From: Streptomyces cyaneus
Lineage (GTDB): Bacteria; Actinomycetota; Actinomycetes; Streptomycetales; Streptomycetaceae
NCBI RefSeq assembly: GCF_004028635.1
Contig: NZ_RQJW01000004.1
Location: 124,001 to 188,000 of the forward strand
DNA length: 64,000 bases
Direction of reading: 5' to 3'
The notes beneath the pieces were generated by a model that was given only the letters and a program-made list of their open reading frames with translations, made no database searches and was not told the origin of the DNA. The position numbers and the translations under genes are program-made. Below are positions 1 through 9,301 of the stretch, piece after piece (the stretch's first letter is position 1; each line of letters starts with the position of its first letter).

Positions 1-592
1 CCTCCACGCCCGGGATGACGGAGACACCGATCGACGAGTCGATGCCGACGTGGGCGGCCTGGATACCGGTGCCGTCCAGCTCCTTGTGCAGGTTCATCGC
101 CCAGTTGCGCAGCGCCGCAGCGGCGGCGTTGACGTTGGCGACCCGCGGGTCGGGCCAGATCGAGCCGGCGCCGGTGGTGTAGAGCAGGGTGCCCGCGCCG
201 GCCTCACGCATGGCGGGGAGGACCGCCTGGGTGGCGGCGATGGCCCCGTACAGCTGGAAGTTCATCTCGAACTCCACATGAGACGGCTCGGTCTCGGCCG
301 GAGCGGTCAGCTTGATGACACCGAACGACCCCACCGGGGAGTACTCCAGGACATCGATCCCGCCGAAGTGTGCGGCGGCGTCCTTGAGCGCCTGGGTGAG
401 CGCGTCGCGGTCGAGCACGTCCGCGGGGAACGCGGCGGCGGTGAGGCCCTCGGCGGCGAGCGTGCCGACAAGACCGTCGAGCTTCTCGCGGTTGCGGGAG
501 ATCAGGGCGACGTCGAAGCCCTGGGAGCCAAAGGTACGGGCGATGGCCAGGCCCAGCTGGGGGCCGGCTCCAACGATGGCGATGCTGGTCAC
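1..592 (-). CDS. SDR-like NAD(P)-binding oxidoreductase, 3' end outside window
   Basis: About 197 codons are visible, read from a GTG start at 592; the gene runs off the left edge. The N-terminus MTSIAIVGAGPQLGLAIART has a glycine-rich Rossmann turn, and a Gly-Ile-Asp-Val-Leu segment about 75 residues in is typical of short-chain dehydrogenases. The first turn is GAGPQLG rather than TGxxxGIG, so this is an atypical SDR and the substrate is unknown. It is divergent from a TetR-type gene and shares a 146-bp control region with it, so the TetR protein probably regulated it. Confidence 0.75.
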   Translation of the reverse strand, partial: MTSIAIVGAGPQLGLAIARTFGSQGFDVALISRNREKLDGLVGTLAAEGLTAAAFPADVLDRDALTQALKDAAAHFGGIDVLEYSPVGSFGVIKLTAPAETEPSHVEFEMNFQLYGAIAATQAVLPAMREAGAGTLLYTTGAGSIWPDPRVANVNAAAAALRNWAMNLHKELDGTGIQAAHVGIDSSIGVSVIPGVE

Positions 593-738
593 AGTGATCC
601 TTTCCAAAAGCTGGTCGAAGGAAGAAAGCCATCCGGATAGCCCTACCCATATCGAGATTCGGATAGGGCGCTCCGGTTCGCTGCTGCCACCGTACCACCA
701 AAAATGGATAGGGCAATCCGATTGCTGGACTCCCCGGT
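593..738. promoter_or_regulatory. divergent SDR/tetR control region with repeated GGATAG elements
   Basis: GGATAG occurs three times in the same orientation, at 635, 661 and 706; the last two are extended as GGATAGGGC. CCCTACCC at 641-648 forms an imperfect inverted repeat with 661-668. This is the expected place for a TetR operator between the divergent genes. The repeats are seen; the binding role is inferred. Confidence 0.45.
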
Positions 739-1435
739 ATGACCCCCGGCACCCAGCATCCCGGCGGCTCCGCCGCCCAACCTCTGCGCAGCGACGCCGA
801 GCGCAACCGTGAGCGGATCACCGCCGCCGCGCGCAAGGTGTTCGCACGTGACGGCCTGGGTGCCTCGATGGCCTCCGTGGCCCGTGAGGCGGGTGTCGGC
901 ATCGCCACCATGTTCCGCCGCTTCCCCCCCCAAGGAGGAGCTGGTCGACGCCGTCTTCATTGACCGCATGGACGCCTACGCCGAAGCGGTCGCCGCCGCG
1001 CTGGACGACCCCGACCCCTGGAACGGGTTCGTCGGCTACATCGAGACCGCCTGCGCGATGCAGGCCGCCGACAGCGGCTTCGCCGACGTCCTGACCACGA
1101 CCTTCCCCACCGCCAAGGCCCTGGAGCGGCGCCGCAACGAGGCATATGAGGGCATGGTGGAACTCATCGGCCGGGCCAAGGCCACAGGCCGGCTGCGTGA
1201 GGACTTCGACTCCTCGGACCTGGTGCTGCTGCACATGGCCAACGCTGGTGTCGTCAACGCCACCGGCGACGCCGCCCCCGACGCCTGGCGCCGCGTCGTC
1301 GCCCTGCTGGTCCAGTCCTTCGAAGCCCCCGCCCGCCGCTCCCTGCCCGCCTCACCCGAGCATGACGCCCTCTACAGGGCCATGCTCCGCGCCGGTCCGG
1401 CGGTTGTTGCGGAGCCGGATGCGGGTGACAACTGA
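739..1435 (+). pseudogene. TetR-family regulator, frameshifted
   Basis: The ATG at 739 opens a TetR N-terminus (RITAAARKVFARDG, then SVAREAGVGIATMFRRFP) with a normal recognition helix. At a run of eight C around 924-931 the frame shifts. The first frame closes at 963, while the expected continuation KEELVDAVFIDRMDAYAEAV runs in another frame to the stop at 1435. Joined, the product would be about 230 residues, the usual family size, with the C-terminal ligand-binding half intact. This is either a recent inactivation or a homopolymer sequencing error. It is divergent from the SDR gene. Confidence 0.8.
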
Positions 1436-1867
1436 CCTGGGGCTGGCGCTATCTCGCGGTGCTCGACTCCTCGCCGCGTTCTCAGCTGCGACGTTGGTGT
1501 GTCGGCCGTCTCCACGAAGCTCGTGCTGGCACCCGCAGGCGCGAGCGTTGTACGCACTCGGGCAGGCCGAACTGCTCCTGTGCTCGCGTGAGTTGGCCCG
1601 CGAGTAGGTCGGCCGCGCGGAGGCTCGAGTGATCGCGCAGGCCATCGGCCGACCGGAGACGGCTGCGCTGATCGAGTCCTTCACCGGAGGCGGCGGGGTG
1701 CGTGCGTGACCAGGGGGCCGTGGCAGCGGTGCCGTGGGCCCTTGCAGCGCACGTCTGTGCGCAGGGGGCCTCGGCAGCCAGAGCCGCAGAGCTGCCGGGT
1801 GCTCTCTTTCCATCATGCCGCGCCGCTCAAGCGCCAGGCCGCCCGGTCGGCACAGCCTGTCACGGGC
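1436..1867 (+). other. gene-poor stretch with a possible coding relic
   Basis: No convincing intact gene. One plus-strand frame reads like protein from about 1540 to 1709 (RALYALGQAELLLCSRELARE, TAG stop at 1605-1607, then VIAQAIGRPETAALIESF to a TGA at 1707-1709). That suggests a short relic with a nonsense codon. The family is not recognised. Confidence 0.3.
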
Positions 1868-2770
1868 TCACTGCTGGCCCTGATGGGCCAGGCGGAAGGC
1901 GCCGGGCGTCACGCCGGTGTGGCGGGTGAAGAACTTGCCGAAGTTGGTGGGTTCGGGGAAGCCGAGGTGGCGGGCGATGGTCGCCACCGGTTCGTCGGTG
2001 TGGGCGAGCAGCCGTTGGGCCTCCAGGGCGACGCGGCCGTCGATGACGTGCTTCACGGGCTGTCCGGTGGCGGCCGTGCAGGCGCGAGTGAGTGTCTTGA
2101 CGGTGTATCCGAGGCGGTGGGCATAGTCGGCGGCGCGGCGGGTGGTGGCGTAGGAGAGTTCCAGCTCGGTGCGGAAGCGGGTGTAGACCTCCCCGCCGGC
2201 GTGCGGGTCGCCGCCGCCGTCGGGGTGGGGGAGTCGGTCGATCTGCAACAGCACGGTGGCGAGCAGGAGTTGGAGGATCTCCGCAGACACGGTCTGTTCC
2301 GGCCGGCCGTACTCGGCCCGCAACTGGCCCAGCAGGGTGGACAGCACCGCGTAGTCGGGGCTCGCGCCCAATTGCCAGCACGCCGGCCCGTACCACTCGT
2401 TGACCAGCCGGTTGGCGCTGCTGGAGTGGGGCGGGAAGGCCGGTGTGAACAACAGGTGGGTGCCGTTTGCGGTGCCTGGTCGCACGAAGCGCTGCACCTG
2501 TCCGGGGCGGATCCACAGCAGGGTGCCCGGGCGGCAGGGGTAGGTCACGAAGTCTACGGCGTGTTCGCCGCTGCCCTCGGTGACGAGGGTGAGGGTGTGG
2601 AAATCGACCCGGTGCACCGCATCCGGCCGTCTGCGTCGGCGCCGCCCGTGCAGGGTGGCCAGCTCGATGATCTCGAAGCCGGGGATCCGTTCTTCGGGCG
2701 GGTTGAAGTCCAGCCGGGGGATGCCGCCGCCCCGGGAAGGAGAAGCCTGGCCAAGATCCGCGGAGTTCAT
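1868..2770 (-). CDS. AraC-family transcriptional regulator
   Basis: A 300-residue protein with an N-terminal cupin-like sensor (around residues 35-150, containing FHTLTLVTEGSGEH) and a C-terminal double helix-turn-helix (LGYTVKTLTRACTAATGQPVKHVI, then EPVATIARHLGFPEPTNFGKFFTRHTGVTPGAFR), the AraC signature. I chose the ATG at 2770 because an AGGAGG lies five bases upstream; a GTG at 2773 is too close. It is divergent from the metallo-beta-lactamase-fold gene 130 bp away, which is its likely target. The effector is unknown. Confidence 0.88.
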   Translation of the reverse strand: MNSADLGQASPSRGGGIPRLDFNPPEERIPGFEIIELATLHGRRRRRRPDAVHRVDFHTLTLVTEGSGEHAVDFVTYPCRPGTLLWIRPGQVQRFVRPGTANGTHLLFTPAFPPHSSSANRLVNEWYGPACWQLGASPDYAVLSTLLGQLRAEYGRPEQTVSAEILQLLLATVLLQIDRLPHPDGGGDPHAGGEVYTRFRTELELSYATTRRAADYAHRLGYTVKTLTRACTAATGQPVKHVIDGRVALEAQRLLAHTDEPVATIARHLGFPEPTNFGKFFTRHTGVTPGAFRLAHQGQQ

Positions 2771-2899
2771 CACCGCCTCCTGGATGTCCTCGATTTACCA
2801 CACCGGGTCTCCAGGCTATCTCGTCTGCCTCTGTTTTTGCGGCGAGAGTGGATGACGTCAAGGCGGCGCACGGCCGCCCTCACCACAAGGGGCCCCTTC

Positions 2900-3679
2900 A
2901 TGAACGGCACGGTCACGGTCCTCGACAAGGGCGCGGTCCGCATCCACAGCTACATGTCCCCGGCGGACACCTTCCACACGACCACGCAGCTGATCGAGAC
3001 TCCCGCGCGGGTCATCGCGGTCGACGCCCAGCTGATCCCCGCCTACGCGGACGAGGCGGTCGCCTATGCCAAGGGGCTCGGCAAGCCGCTGGACCGGCTC
3101 ATCATCACCCACGCCCACCCGGACCACTACAACGGTGCCGCCCGCTTCGGCGTCCCCGTTCACGCGCTGGCCCAGGTGCGCGAGCAGATCGTCGCGCGCG
3201 GCGACAGCCGGCTGCCCAGCGGCCTGGTCATCCCGGTCGCCGACTTCACGCCGACCGTGGAGATCACCTCTGGCACCGAGGTCGTCGACGGGATCCCGTT
3301 CGTCTTCCAGGCCGTCTCCGGTGGTGAGGCCGCCGACGAACTCCTCGTCAAGCTCCCCGAGCAGGGCGTCCTGATAGCCCAGGACCTCGTCTACCACGAC
3401 GTCCATCTCTACCTGGGCAACAACGACATCGCCGGCTGGCAGCAGGTGGTCGACGCGCTGGCCGCCGAATCCGGTTACGACACGATCCTCGCCGGCCACG
3501 GCCTGCCCGCCGGGCCGGAGATCTACGAGGAGGTGCGTCGCTACCTCGCGGACGCCCAAGAGCTGCTCGGCGACGACGGCGAGGCGTACAAGAAGGCGAT
3601 CGTGGACCGATACCCCTCCCATGTCGGCCCGTTCATCATCGACATCGCCAACCGGTCCCTCTTCCCCGCCGACCACTGA
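2900..3679 (+). CDS. metallo-beta-lactamase-fold hydrolase
   Basis: A 259-residue MBL-fold protein. The zinc motif THAHPDHYNG (HxHxDH) is near residues 71-80, a further metal-ligand region is at LIAQDLVYHDVHLY, and a late histidine is in ILAGHGLPAG. That supports an intact metal site. The ATG at 2900 follows an AAGGGG stretch. There is no signal peptide, so it is probably cytoplasmic. It is divergent from the AraC gene. The following propeller sequence is read in the same frame immediately after the TGA. Substrate not determinable; lactonase, glyoxalase-II-like or sulfatase-type roles are all possible. Confidence 0.85.
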   Translation: MNGTVTVLDKGAVRIHSYMSPADTFHTTTQLIETPARVIAVDAQLIPAYADEAVAYAKGLGKPLDRLIITHAHPDHYNGAARFGVPVHALAQVREQIVARGDSRLPSGLVIPVADFTPTVEITSGTEVVDGIPFVFQAVSGGEAADELLVKLPEQGVLIAQDLVYHDVHLYLGNNDIAGWQQVVDALAAESGYDTILAGHGLPAGPEIYEEVRRYLADAQELLGDDGEAYKKAIVDRYPSHVGPFIIDIANRSLFPADH

Positions 3680-3721
3680 GCCCAGTCCTTCTGCTCATCG
3701 CAGCTCACGCCTTCAGAAGGA

Positions 3722-4681
3722 CTTGCCGTCGCAGCCACAGCCCCGGCGCTCGCCATCCCGGACGCGACCGGGAGGCCCACCGCCGCTTCGGTTCAGCACC
3801 GCGCCCACCTGCCCGCCAGTTACTCGATCCCCGGCAGCCGGACCTACCCCGAGGGCATTGCCCGCCAGCAGGGAACGCCCTACTTCTACGTCGGCAGCAC
3901 CAGCGACGGCACCGTCTACCGTGGTGACGTCCGCCAGAGCGCGACCAAGGTGTTCCTGCCGGGCGGTAAGGACGGGCGCACCTCCGTCGCAGGCATGAAG
4001 ACCGACCGCGCGGGACGCCTCATCGTCGCGGGCGGCGCCACCGGCAAGGTCTTCGTCTACGACACCCGTACCCGCGCCCTGCTGCACGTGTTCGACACCG
4101 GCCGCGCCGACGTCTTCCTCAACGACGTGGCCCTCGCCCCGAACGGGGACGCCTACATCTCGGGCTCCGTCCACCCGGTGCTGTGGCACATCACGGCAGC
4201 GGAGTTGACGAGCAAGCACGTCCAGCTGCCTCTGCACGTCGGTGCGGACCTGGCCAAGTCCCCGACCGACTACAACGCCGGCTTCAACGGCAACGGCCTG
4301 GTCGTCACGGACGGCGGCCGCTACGTCCTGCTGGCCGACTACAACGACTACGCCTTCTACCGCATCGACACGATCAGCCACAAGGTCGTTCCCATCGACC
4401 TCGGCGGTGTTAAGGGCGTCTCCGGCGATGGTCTGCTGCTGCGCGGCAACACCCTCACCGCCGTGACCGAACTCGACCATCCCGAGGGCCAGGTCGCGAT
4501 CCTGAAACTGAGCCACGACTACACCAGGGCCAAGCTCGGGCGCACTATCCACGGTCACGGTATGCACAGCCCTTCCACGGCGGCCTTCGACGGACGCGAC
4601 CTGCTGATCGTCAACCTCCAGTTCCAGGTCGCCGACCCACAACCGCCGTTCAATGTGGTGCGAGTCCACGCGAACCGATGA
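3722..4681 (+). pseudogene. SMP-30/NHL-type beta-propeller protein lacking a clear start codon
   Basis: The coding sequence runs in one frame from the MBL stop at 3679 to a TGA at 4681. It reads first LAVAATAPALA, like the end of a signal peptide, then LPASYSIPGSRTYPEGIA and propeller repeats (YFYVGSTSDGTVYRGDV, GDAYISGSVHPVLWHI, DGRDLLIVNLQFQVADPQ). No ATG, GTG or TTG occurs in frame before the GTG at 3950, which is already inside the first blade. Either the start has been lost or the protein starts inside the fold. A second propeller gene with lesions lies at 9302-10245. Confidence 0.6.
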
Positions 4682-4804
4682 CCGGGCACAGCACAGAGAA
4701 GGAGCGTGCGGATCCTTTCGAGGGATAGCTGAGCTGGGAAGACGCTGATTGCCGTGTGGGCGGTGTCGTCGTACTTCTACCGTGGCGAGGTGGAGGTGGG
4801 CGCG

Positions 4805-5150
4805 ATGGTGTCGTTGCCGGAAGAGCTCCAGGCGCGGGAGGCCGCGGCTCGACAGCGGGTGGAAGAACTCCAGGCCGAGGCCGCAGAGTTGGCTGTCCGG
4901 CTGGAGAAGGCCGGGGCGGATCTGTCGCGGTGGGAGATCACGCGGGAGAGCGTCATGCAGGTGCTGGCGGAGTTGTCGGCCGCCGAGGAAGCTGCGGCGC
5001 CTCACGGGATCGGAGTGACGGCGGTGCCGCCGTGGCGAGAGGGCCTGGTAGCTGGGGTGTTGTCGCTGATGCTGCGGGTCCGTTGCAGGCCAAGCAGATC
5101 GTGCCGCGGATCGGACTGGAGGCCACGACGGCGAAGATCGAGGGGACGCG
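4805..5150 (+). pseudogene. remnant of a coiled-coil plus winged-helix protein, frameshifted
   Basis: From the ATG at 4805 one frame encodes a coiled-coil (LPEELQAREAAARQRVEELQ, then RLEKAGADLSRWEITRESVMQVLAEL). The expected continuation DAAGPLQAKQIVPRIGLEAT, TAKIEGTR, which looks like a winged helix, is in another frame. I recall similar proteins next to insertion sequences in Streptomyces, but that cannot be checked here. The sequence is then interrupted by a transposase fragment at 5151. Confidence 0.5.
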
Positions 5151-5318
5151 GACATCACCGGCGCCCGCTGGGGACTCGACGGCGGCGAAGCCATCCTCCG
5201 ACTGCGCGCATTCATAACAAACGGCGACTTCGAAGACTACTGGACCTTCCACACAGCCCGCGAACATCAACGCCTCTATCCCAGCCCCAACCAGCAGAAC
5301 TACAGCCTCACTGCTTGA
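5151..5318 (+). mobile_element. transposase C-terminal fragment
   Basis: The frame from 5151 reads DITGARWGLDGGEAILRLRA, then FITNGDFEDYWTFHTAREHQRLYP, to a TGA at 5316. This resembles the C-terminus of ISKra4-type transposases (GARWGL..AEAILRLRA...GDFxxYWxxHxxxEHxR). The catalytic region is absent and the join upstream is abrupt, so this is a dead fragment. No terminal repeats were found. Confidence 0.6.
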
Positions 5319-5521
5319 TCCCGACCATCACTTCAGAGGATCCGCACCCTTTTGAGGGCGTCCGCCTCGACGGGGACACGGTCAGGATCGGCGCCTGGCT
5401 CGCCAAGGCCCGCACCAAGCACCGCTCCGGCCAGCTCCCCGACGAGCGCGTCCGCCTGGTCGCCGCACTATTCGACGGCGACTGGACGGAGGAGACCGCC
5501 GCCCCGGCCTTCCCCATGTAG
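5319..5521 (+). pseudogene. helicase-associated (HA) domain fragment
   Basis: This stretch reads FEGVRLDGDTVRIGAWLAKA, then RTKHRSGQLPDERVRLVAALFDGDW, to a stop at 5521. The pattern G-x-W-L-x-x-x-R-x-x-x-x-x-G-x-L matches the short repeat at the C-terminus of large Streptomyces DEAD/DEAH helicases. Nothing of the helicase body is present upstream, so it is an isolated fragment in the same mosaic as the transposase piece. Confidence 0.5.
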
Positions 5522-5949
5522 CCGTGACTTCGCTGTGGGGTGGGCAACTTCCACCGCCGTTCTCCGCTTTCCCGCCCCGAACGGCCCTCAGCCCCCCCTC
5601 CGGCCCCGGCTCGCGCGCGCGACCACACCGCTGAAGGCGGATGGTCTCAGGCTGTGATGCCAGTTCAGTGCGGACGCGGCGCATGAAGCCACGGACGGCG
5701 GGCTCACGGCGCCATGGGGTGAGAGCACCAACTGGTCGGAGGTGGCCACCGAGATCCGACGCCGGATCGGCAAGGCGGTGACCCCGGACGGAGAACCCGA
5801 AGAGGTGCTGGAGTCGATCGCGAAGGTGGCGCGGTAGGAGGACCGGTACGGCAGTGGCGGGTTGTCCTGGCGCGGAGAGGCGGTTCGGAACGTGGCCAAC
5901 GCGGAGAACGCCGGGAAGCAGGCGATCCGCGTGCGCGTTGTGCTGTCGC
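5522..5949 (+). other. gap with an unidentified ORF fragment
   Basis: A plus-strand frame reads WGESTNWSEVATEIRRRIGK, then AVTPDGEPEEVLESIAKVAR, to a TAG at 5835-5837. It looks like real protein but has no visible start and I do not recognise it. The rest up to the regulator at 5950 shows no gene. Confidence 0.3.
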
Positions 5950-7488
5950 ATGAGCCTGCGATTTTCGCTGATGGGTCCCGTACGAGCCTGGCGCGACGAG
6001 GAGGAGATCGAACTGGGGCCGCGCCAACAGCGTTCGGTGCTGGCGGCGTTGCTGCTGAACAACGGCGTCAGGCTGACCAACGACCAGCTGATCGGCATGG
6101 TCTGGGACGACCCGCCGCCGAGCGCGGTGATGGCGTTGCGGACGTACGTGTACAAGATCCGCAAGGCGCTTCCGGAGTTGGACCTGAAGTCCAGGGACGG
6201 CGGGTACATGGCCCGCGCGGAGATCGTCGACGACTGCGGCGGCGAACCCCTGGAGGGCCTCCAAAGTGCCTACTTCGACGCGCAGCGGGTGCGGCTCGGC
6301 GACCACCGGCTCAAGGCACGCGAGGACCGCCTGGAACGCGAGTTCGACGTACTTCAGCTACAGGCCCACGTCGCCGCCTTCCCCCTCAGGGAGCGTCCCC
6401 GCGCCCTCCTGATGCGCGCGCTCTACCTGGAGGGCAGGCAGGGCGAAGCACTCGACCAATTCCGCAGGGCACGCGCCCTCCTCCGCGAGGAGCTCGGTCT
6501 CGAACCGGGGCCGGAGCTGCGCAGGGTCCACGCGCAGATCCTCAGCGGCGATCTCACCGCGCCGCGCAGGCCGGAGCAACTGCCGCCGGACCTGATCGAC
6601 TTCGCCGGCCGTGCCGAGGAGATCGCGCAGGCTCTGCGGACGCTGCCGGGCACCGTGGGCATCACCGGTATGCGGGGTAGCGGCAAGACCGTGCTGGCCA
6701 CCCGGATCGGCCATCTCGTGAAGGGCCGCTTCCCGGACGGGGAGATCTTCGTCAGGGGCAGGGACGTCGCCGGTGAGCTGTTGCGGGCGGTCGGTGTGGA
6801 GAACCCCGTCGGCGACAGGGCCACGCTGTGGCGGGAGAAGGCGCGCGGCAAGCGGTTCCTCGTCGTGGTCGACGACGTGCGGGACGCGGCTTCCGTGCGC
6901 GATCTGGCCACGCCCGGATCGGCGATGATCCTCACGAGCGTCCGCCGGTTGCACGAGCTGCCCGGCGTGAGCTGGGTGCAGATCGCCGGGCTGACCGAGC
7001 CGGAGGCGCGGGAGTTCTTCCGCAGGACCATCGGACCGGTGCGCGCGGACGCGGAACCCGAGCAGGTCGAGGTACTGCTGGAACACCTCTCGCGACTGCC
7101 GACGCCGATCAGGGTGGCCGGCGGCAAGCTCGGCTCCCGCCCCGACTGGACGATCGAGATGTTTCTGCTGAAGATGCGGCGGGAGGGCAAGTCCGCCGAC
7201 GCGCTCCCGTCCGACTGCGCCGCGATGCTGGCCCCGATGATCGCGGCCGATCAGGATCTCACCGATCCCGAACGCCACCTGCTCAGGTGTTTCGCGCGCC
7301 AGGACACCGAGGTGATCGACTACCACAAGGCGGCGCGGATGTTCGGGGCCGACCCCGGTGAGATCGAGCGGGTGCTGGAGTCGCTCGCCGGGGTCCACCT
7401 CATCGAGCCGCTCGTGGTCGGCCGCTACCGGTTGCCGCCGTTCGTGCGCGTCTACTTCGCGCTGCGCACACCGGTGCCAGTCAGCTGA
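5950..7488 (+). CDS. SARP-type regulator with NB-ARC ATPase domain, compact BTAD
   Basis: A 512-residue protein. Residues 1-90 form an OmpR-like winged helix (LRFSLMGPVRAW, RQQRSVLAALLLNNG, VMALRTYVYKIRKAL). Residues 100-200 are a bacterial transcriptional activation domain ending FPLRERPRALLMRALYLEGR, ELGLEPGPELRRVHAQIL. An NB-ARC-like ATPase follows with P-loop GMRGSGKT at 240-247 and Walker B FLVVVDDV, then a C-terminal winged helix (RYRLPPFVRVYF). No TPR domain is present. The activation domain is shorter than usual: tens of residues between DGGYMARAEIVDD and GGEPLEGL seem missing. It is probably an activator of the SDR gene or of a lost cluster. The ATG at 5950 is preferred. Confidence 0.82.
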   Translation: MSLRFSLMGPVRAWRDEEEIELGPRQQRSVLAALLLNNGVRLTNDQLIGMVWDDPPPSAVMALRTYVYKIRKALPELDLKSRDGGYMARAEIVDDCGGEPLEGLQSAYFDAQRVRLGDHRLKAREDRLEREFDVLQLQAHVAAFPLRERPRALLMRALYLEGRQGEALDQFRRARALLREELGLEPGPELRRVHAQILSGDLTAPRRPEQLPPDLIDFAGRAEEIAQALRTLPGTVGITGMRGSGKTVLATRIGHLVKGRFPDGEIFVRGRDVAGELLRAVGVENPVGDRATLWREKARGKRFLVVVDDVRDAASVRDLATPGSAMILTSVRRLHELPGVSWVQIAGLTEPEAREFFRRTIGPVRADAEPEQVEVLLEHLSRLPTPIRVAGGKLGSRPDWTIEMFLLKMRREGKSADALPSDCAAMLAPMIAADQDLTDPERHLLRCFARQDTEVIDYHKAARMFGADPGEIERVLESLAGVHLIEPLVVGRYRLPPFVRVYFALRTPVPVS

Positions 7489-7604
7489 GGGGCGAGTGAG
7501 GGGCGCAGCGCGTCGAGACCGGGCCGCTTCCTTCCTACCGCCCTGACCAGGCGGTATATACGGAATTTATGCGCTGACGATCCAGCGGGGCCACGTTTGC
7601 ACAC

Positions 7605-8345
7605 ATGTCAACCAAGGAACTTCAGGGCAAGAAGGCACTCGTCACCGGCGCCACCTCGGGCATCGGCCGCGCGATCGCGCTCAAGCTCGCGGAGGCGGGT
7701 GCCACCGTCTATGCGACAGGGCGCAGGGCCGAACTCGGCAAGGAGACCGTCGAGCTGATCGAGCGGGCGGGCGGCACGGGCCACTTCGTCGTCGCGGACG
7801 TCGCGAACCTCGACGAGGTCCGCAAGCTCGCCGCGGAGGTCGGCGAAGTGGACGTGCTCGTGAACAACGCGGGCGTCTTCCCGTCCTCGCCGACCCCCGA
7901 GCAGTCGCGCCACGACTACGAGCAGATATTCGACGTCAACGTCCGCGCGACCTACTTCCTGACGGCCGCGCTCGTGCCGGCCATGGTGGCCAGGAAGAAG
8001 GGTGCGATCGTCAACGTGTCGTCGATGGCCGGGCAGATCGGCACCCCGGAAAGCTCGGTGTACAACGCCTCCAAGGCCGCGATGGACTCGCTGACCCGGT
8101 CGTGGGCCGTCGAGTTCGGCGCGGCGGGCGTGCGCGTCAACTCCGTGGCACCCGGTCTGATCCGTACCGACATGGCCGTTGACATGCTGGGCGAGAACCT
8201 CGAGGCGTACAGCCAGAACACGCCGCTCGCCCGGGTCGGCGAGCCCGAGGAGGTCGCCGAGGCCGTGGCGTTCCTGGCCTCCGACAGGGCCGGCTACATC
8301 ACCGGTGCGGTGCTCCTCGCCGACGGCGGCTACGTCGCGACCTGA
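7605..8345 (+). CDS. short-chain dehydrogenase/reductase (FabG-like)
   Basis: A 246-residue classical SDR. The cofactor motif TGATSGIG is at residues 16-23, NNAG follows around 87-90, and the catalytic Ser-Tyr-Lys set is in VNVSSMAGQIGTPESSVYNASKA. The C-terminus SDRAGYITGAVLLADGGYVAT is typical of the FabG/3-oxoacyl-reductase branch. It lies 116 bp downstream of the SARP-type regulator on the same strand and is followed by a strong hairpin. The substrate is unknown. It is one of the few undamaged genes in this region. Confidence 0.9.
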   Translation: MSTKELQGKKALVTGATSGIGRAIALKLAEAGATVYATGRRAELGKETVELIERAGGTGHFVVADVANLDEVRKLAAEVGEVDVLVNNAGVFPSSPTPEQSRHDYEQIFDVNVRATYFLTAALVPAMVARKKGAIVNVSSMAGQIGTPESSVYNASKAAMDSLTRSWAVEFGAAGVRVNSVAPGLIRTDMAVDMLGENLEAYSQNTPLARVGEPEEVAEAVAFLASDRAGYITGAVLLADGGYVAT

Positions 8346-8403
8346 GGCGTCGACCGGATCGGCTGCGTAGTCATCGTCGTCCTCGTCACCCTCGTCGTCT
8401 CGG

Positions 8404-8436
8404 CGGCCCCCTCCCAGAACGTGCGGGAGGGGGCCG
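8404..8436 (+). terminator. hairpin after the SDR gene
   Basis: A perfect 12-bp G/C stem (CGGCCCCCTCCC against GGGAGGGGGCCG) with a nine-base loop, 59 bp after the SDR stop. There is no U-tract, which is common for Streptomyces terminators. Confidence 0.65.
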
Positions 8437-8559
8437 ACGCCGCGTCGCAGGCCCCCTCGACTGATCGATGGACGGAAACCGATCAACCGAGGTCGGGCGA
8501 ATTCGATTGGGTGCGGTTCCGGTTCCTGAACCCCGCACCCAAAGAAGGACGACCACACC

Positions 8560-9282
8560 ATGCAGATCACCATCGTCGGTGCGGGCAACATGGCCCGAGG
8601 TATCGCCACCCGCGCCCTGGAGGGCGGCCACGCGGCCACCATCACCGCCAACGACCCCGCCAAGGCCATGTGACTCGTCGACGAACTGCGCATGCGGGCC
8701 CATGGCCCTGGCCGCATAGGTGCCGCCGACGACTCCGCCGTGGACACCGTGGACATCGTGGTCCTCGCAGTGCCCTTCGACGCGGCCAGGCAGCTCGTCG
8801 CCTCCTACGGGGCGCGGCTGAACGGCAAAGTCCTCGTCGACATCAGCAATCCCGTCGACGCCTCGCTCGACGCGCTCGTCGTCACCCCGGGCAGCTCGGC
8901 CGCCGAGCAGATCGCCGGGGCTGCGACACCGCAGGCGCGGGTCGTCAAGGCGTTCAACACCACGTTCGCCGCGACCCTGGTCGCCGGACAGGTGGCCGAC
9001 ACGACGCTGGACGTCTTCATCGCAGGCGACGACGAAGACGCCGGCAAGCAGGTCGCCAACCTTGTCACCTCCGGAGGGCTGAACCCAGTCGACGTCGGCG
9101 CGCTCAAGCACGCACGCGAACTGGAGGGCTTCCAACTGCTGCACATGGCCCTGCAGACCCGGGAAGGCGGCCATGGCTGGGCGAGCACGATCAAGATCGT
9201 CGCCGCCCCTGAGCTGCGCGGACACCGCCCTCGCCCCGTGGCCGACCCGCAACTCCCGCGGACGGCAGCGGGCCCTGACTGA
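8560..9282 (+). pseudogene. NADPH-dependent F420 reductase-like protein, interrupted by TGA
   Basis: The ATG at 8560, after AAAGAAGGA, opens a Rossmann N-terminus (QITIVGAGNMARGIATRALE, GAGNMA motif). Codon 38 (8671-8673) is TGA. The same frame then continues with unmistakable family sequence: VDIVVLAVPFDAARQLV, KVLVDISNPVD, VVKAFNTTFAATL. Without the stop the protein would be about 240 residues. The C-terminal 30 residues are low-complexity and may be out of frame. The family uses NADP and F420 or related substrates. A stop near the N-terminus makes the gene non-functional as written. Confidence 0.78.
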
Positions 9283-9301
9283 TCCCCAGGAGAAGCACCC
9301 C

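Noticed and set aside
8671..8673. In-frame TGA as selenocysteine in the F420 reductase-like gene
   Set aside because: No hairpin of SECIS type was seen, the family does not use selenocysteine, and nearby genes also carry lesions. Nonsense mutation or sequencing error is simpler.
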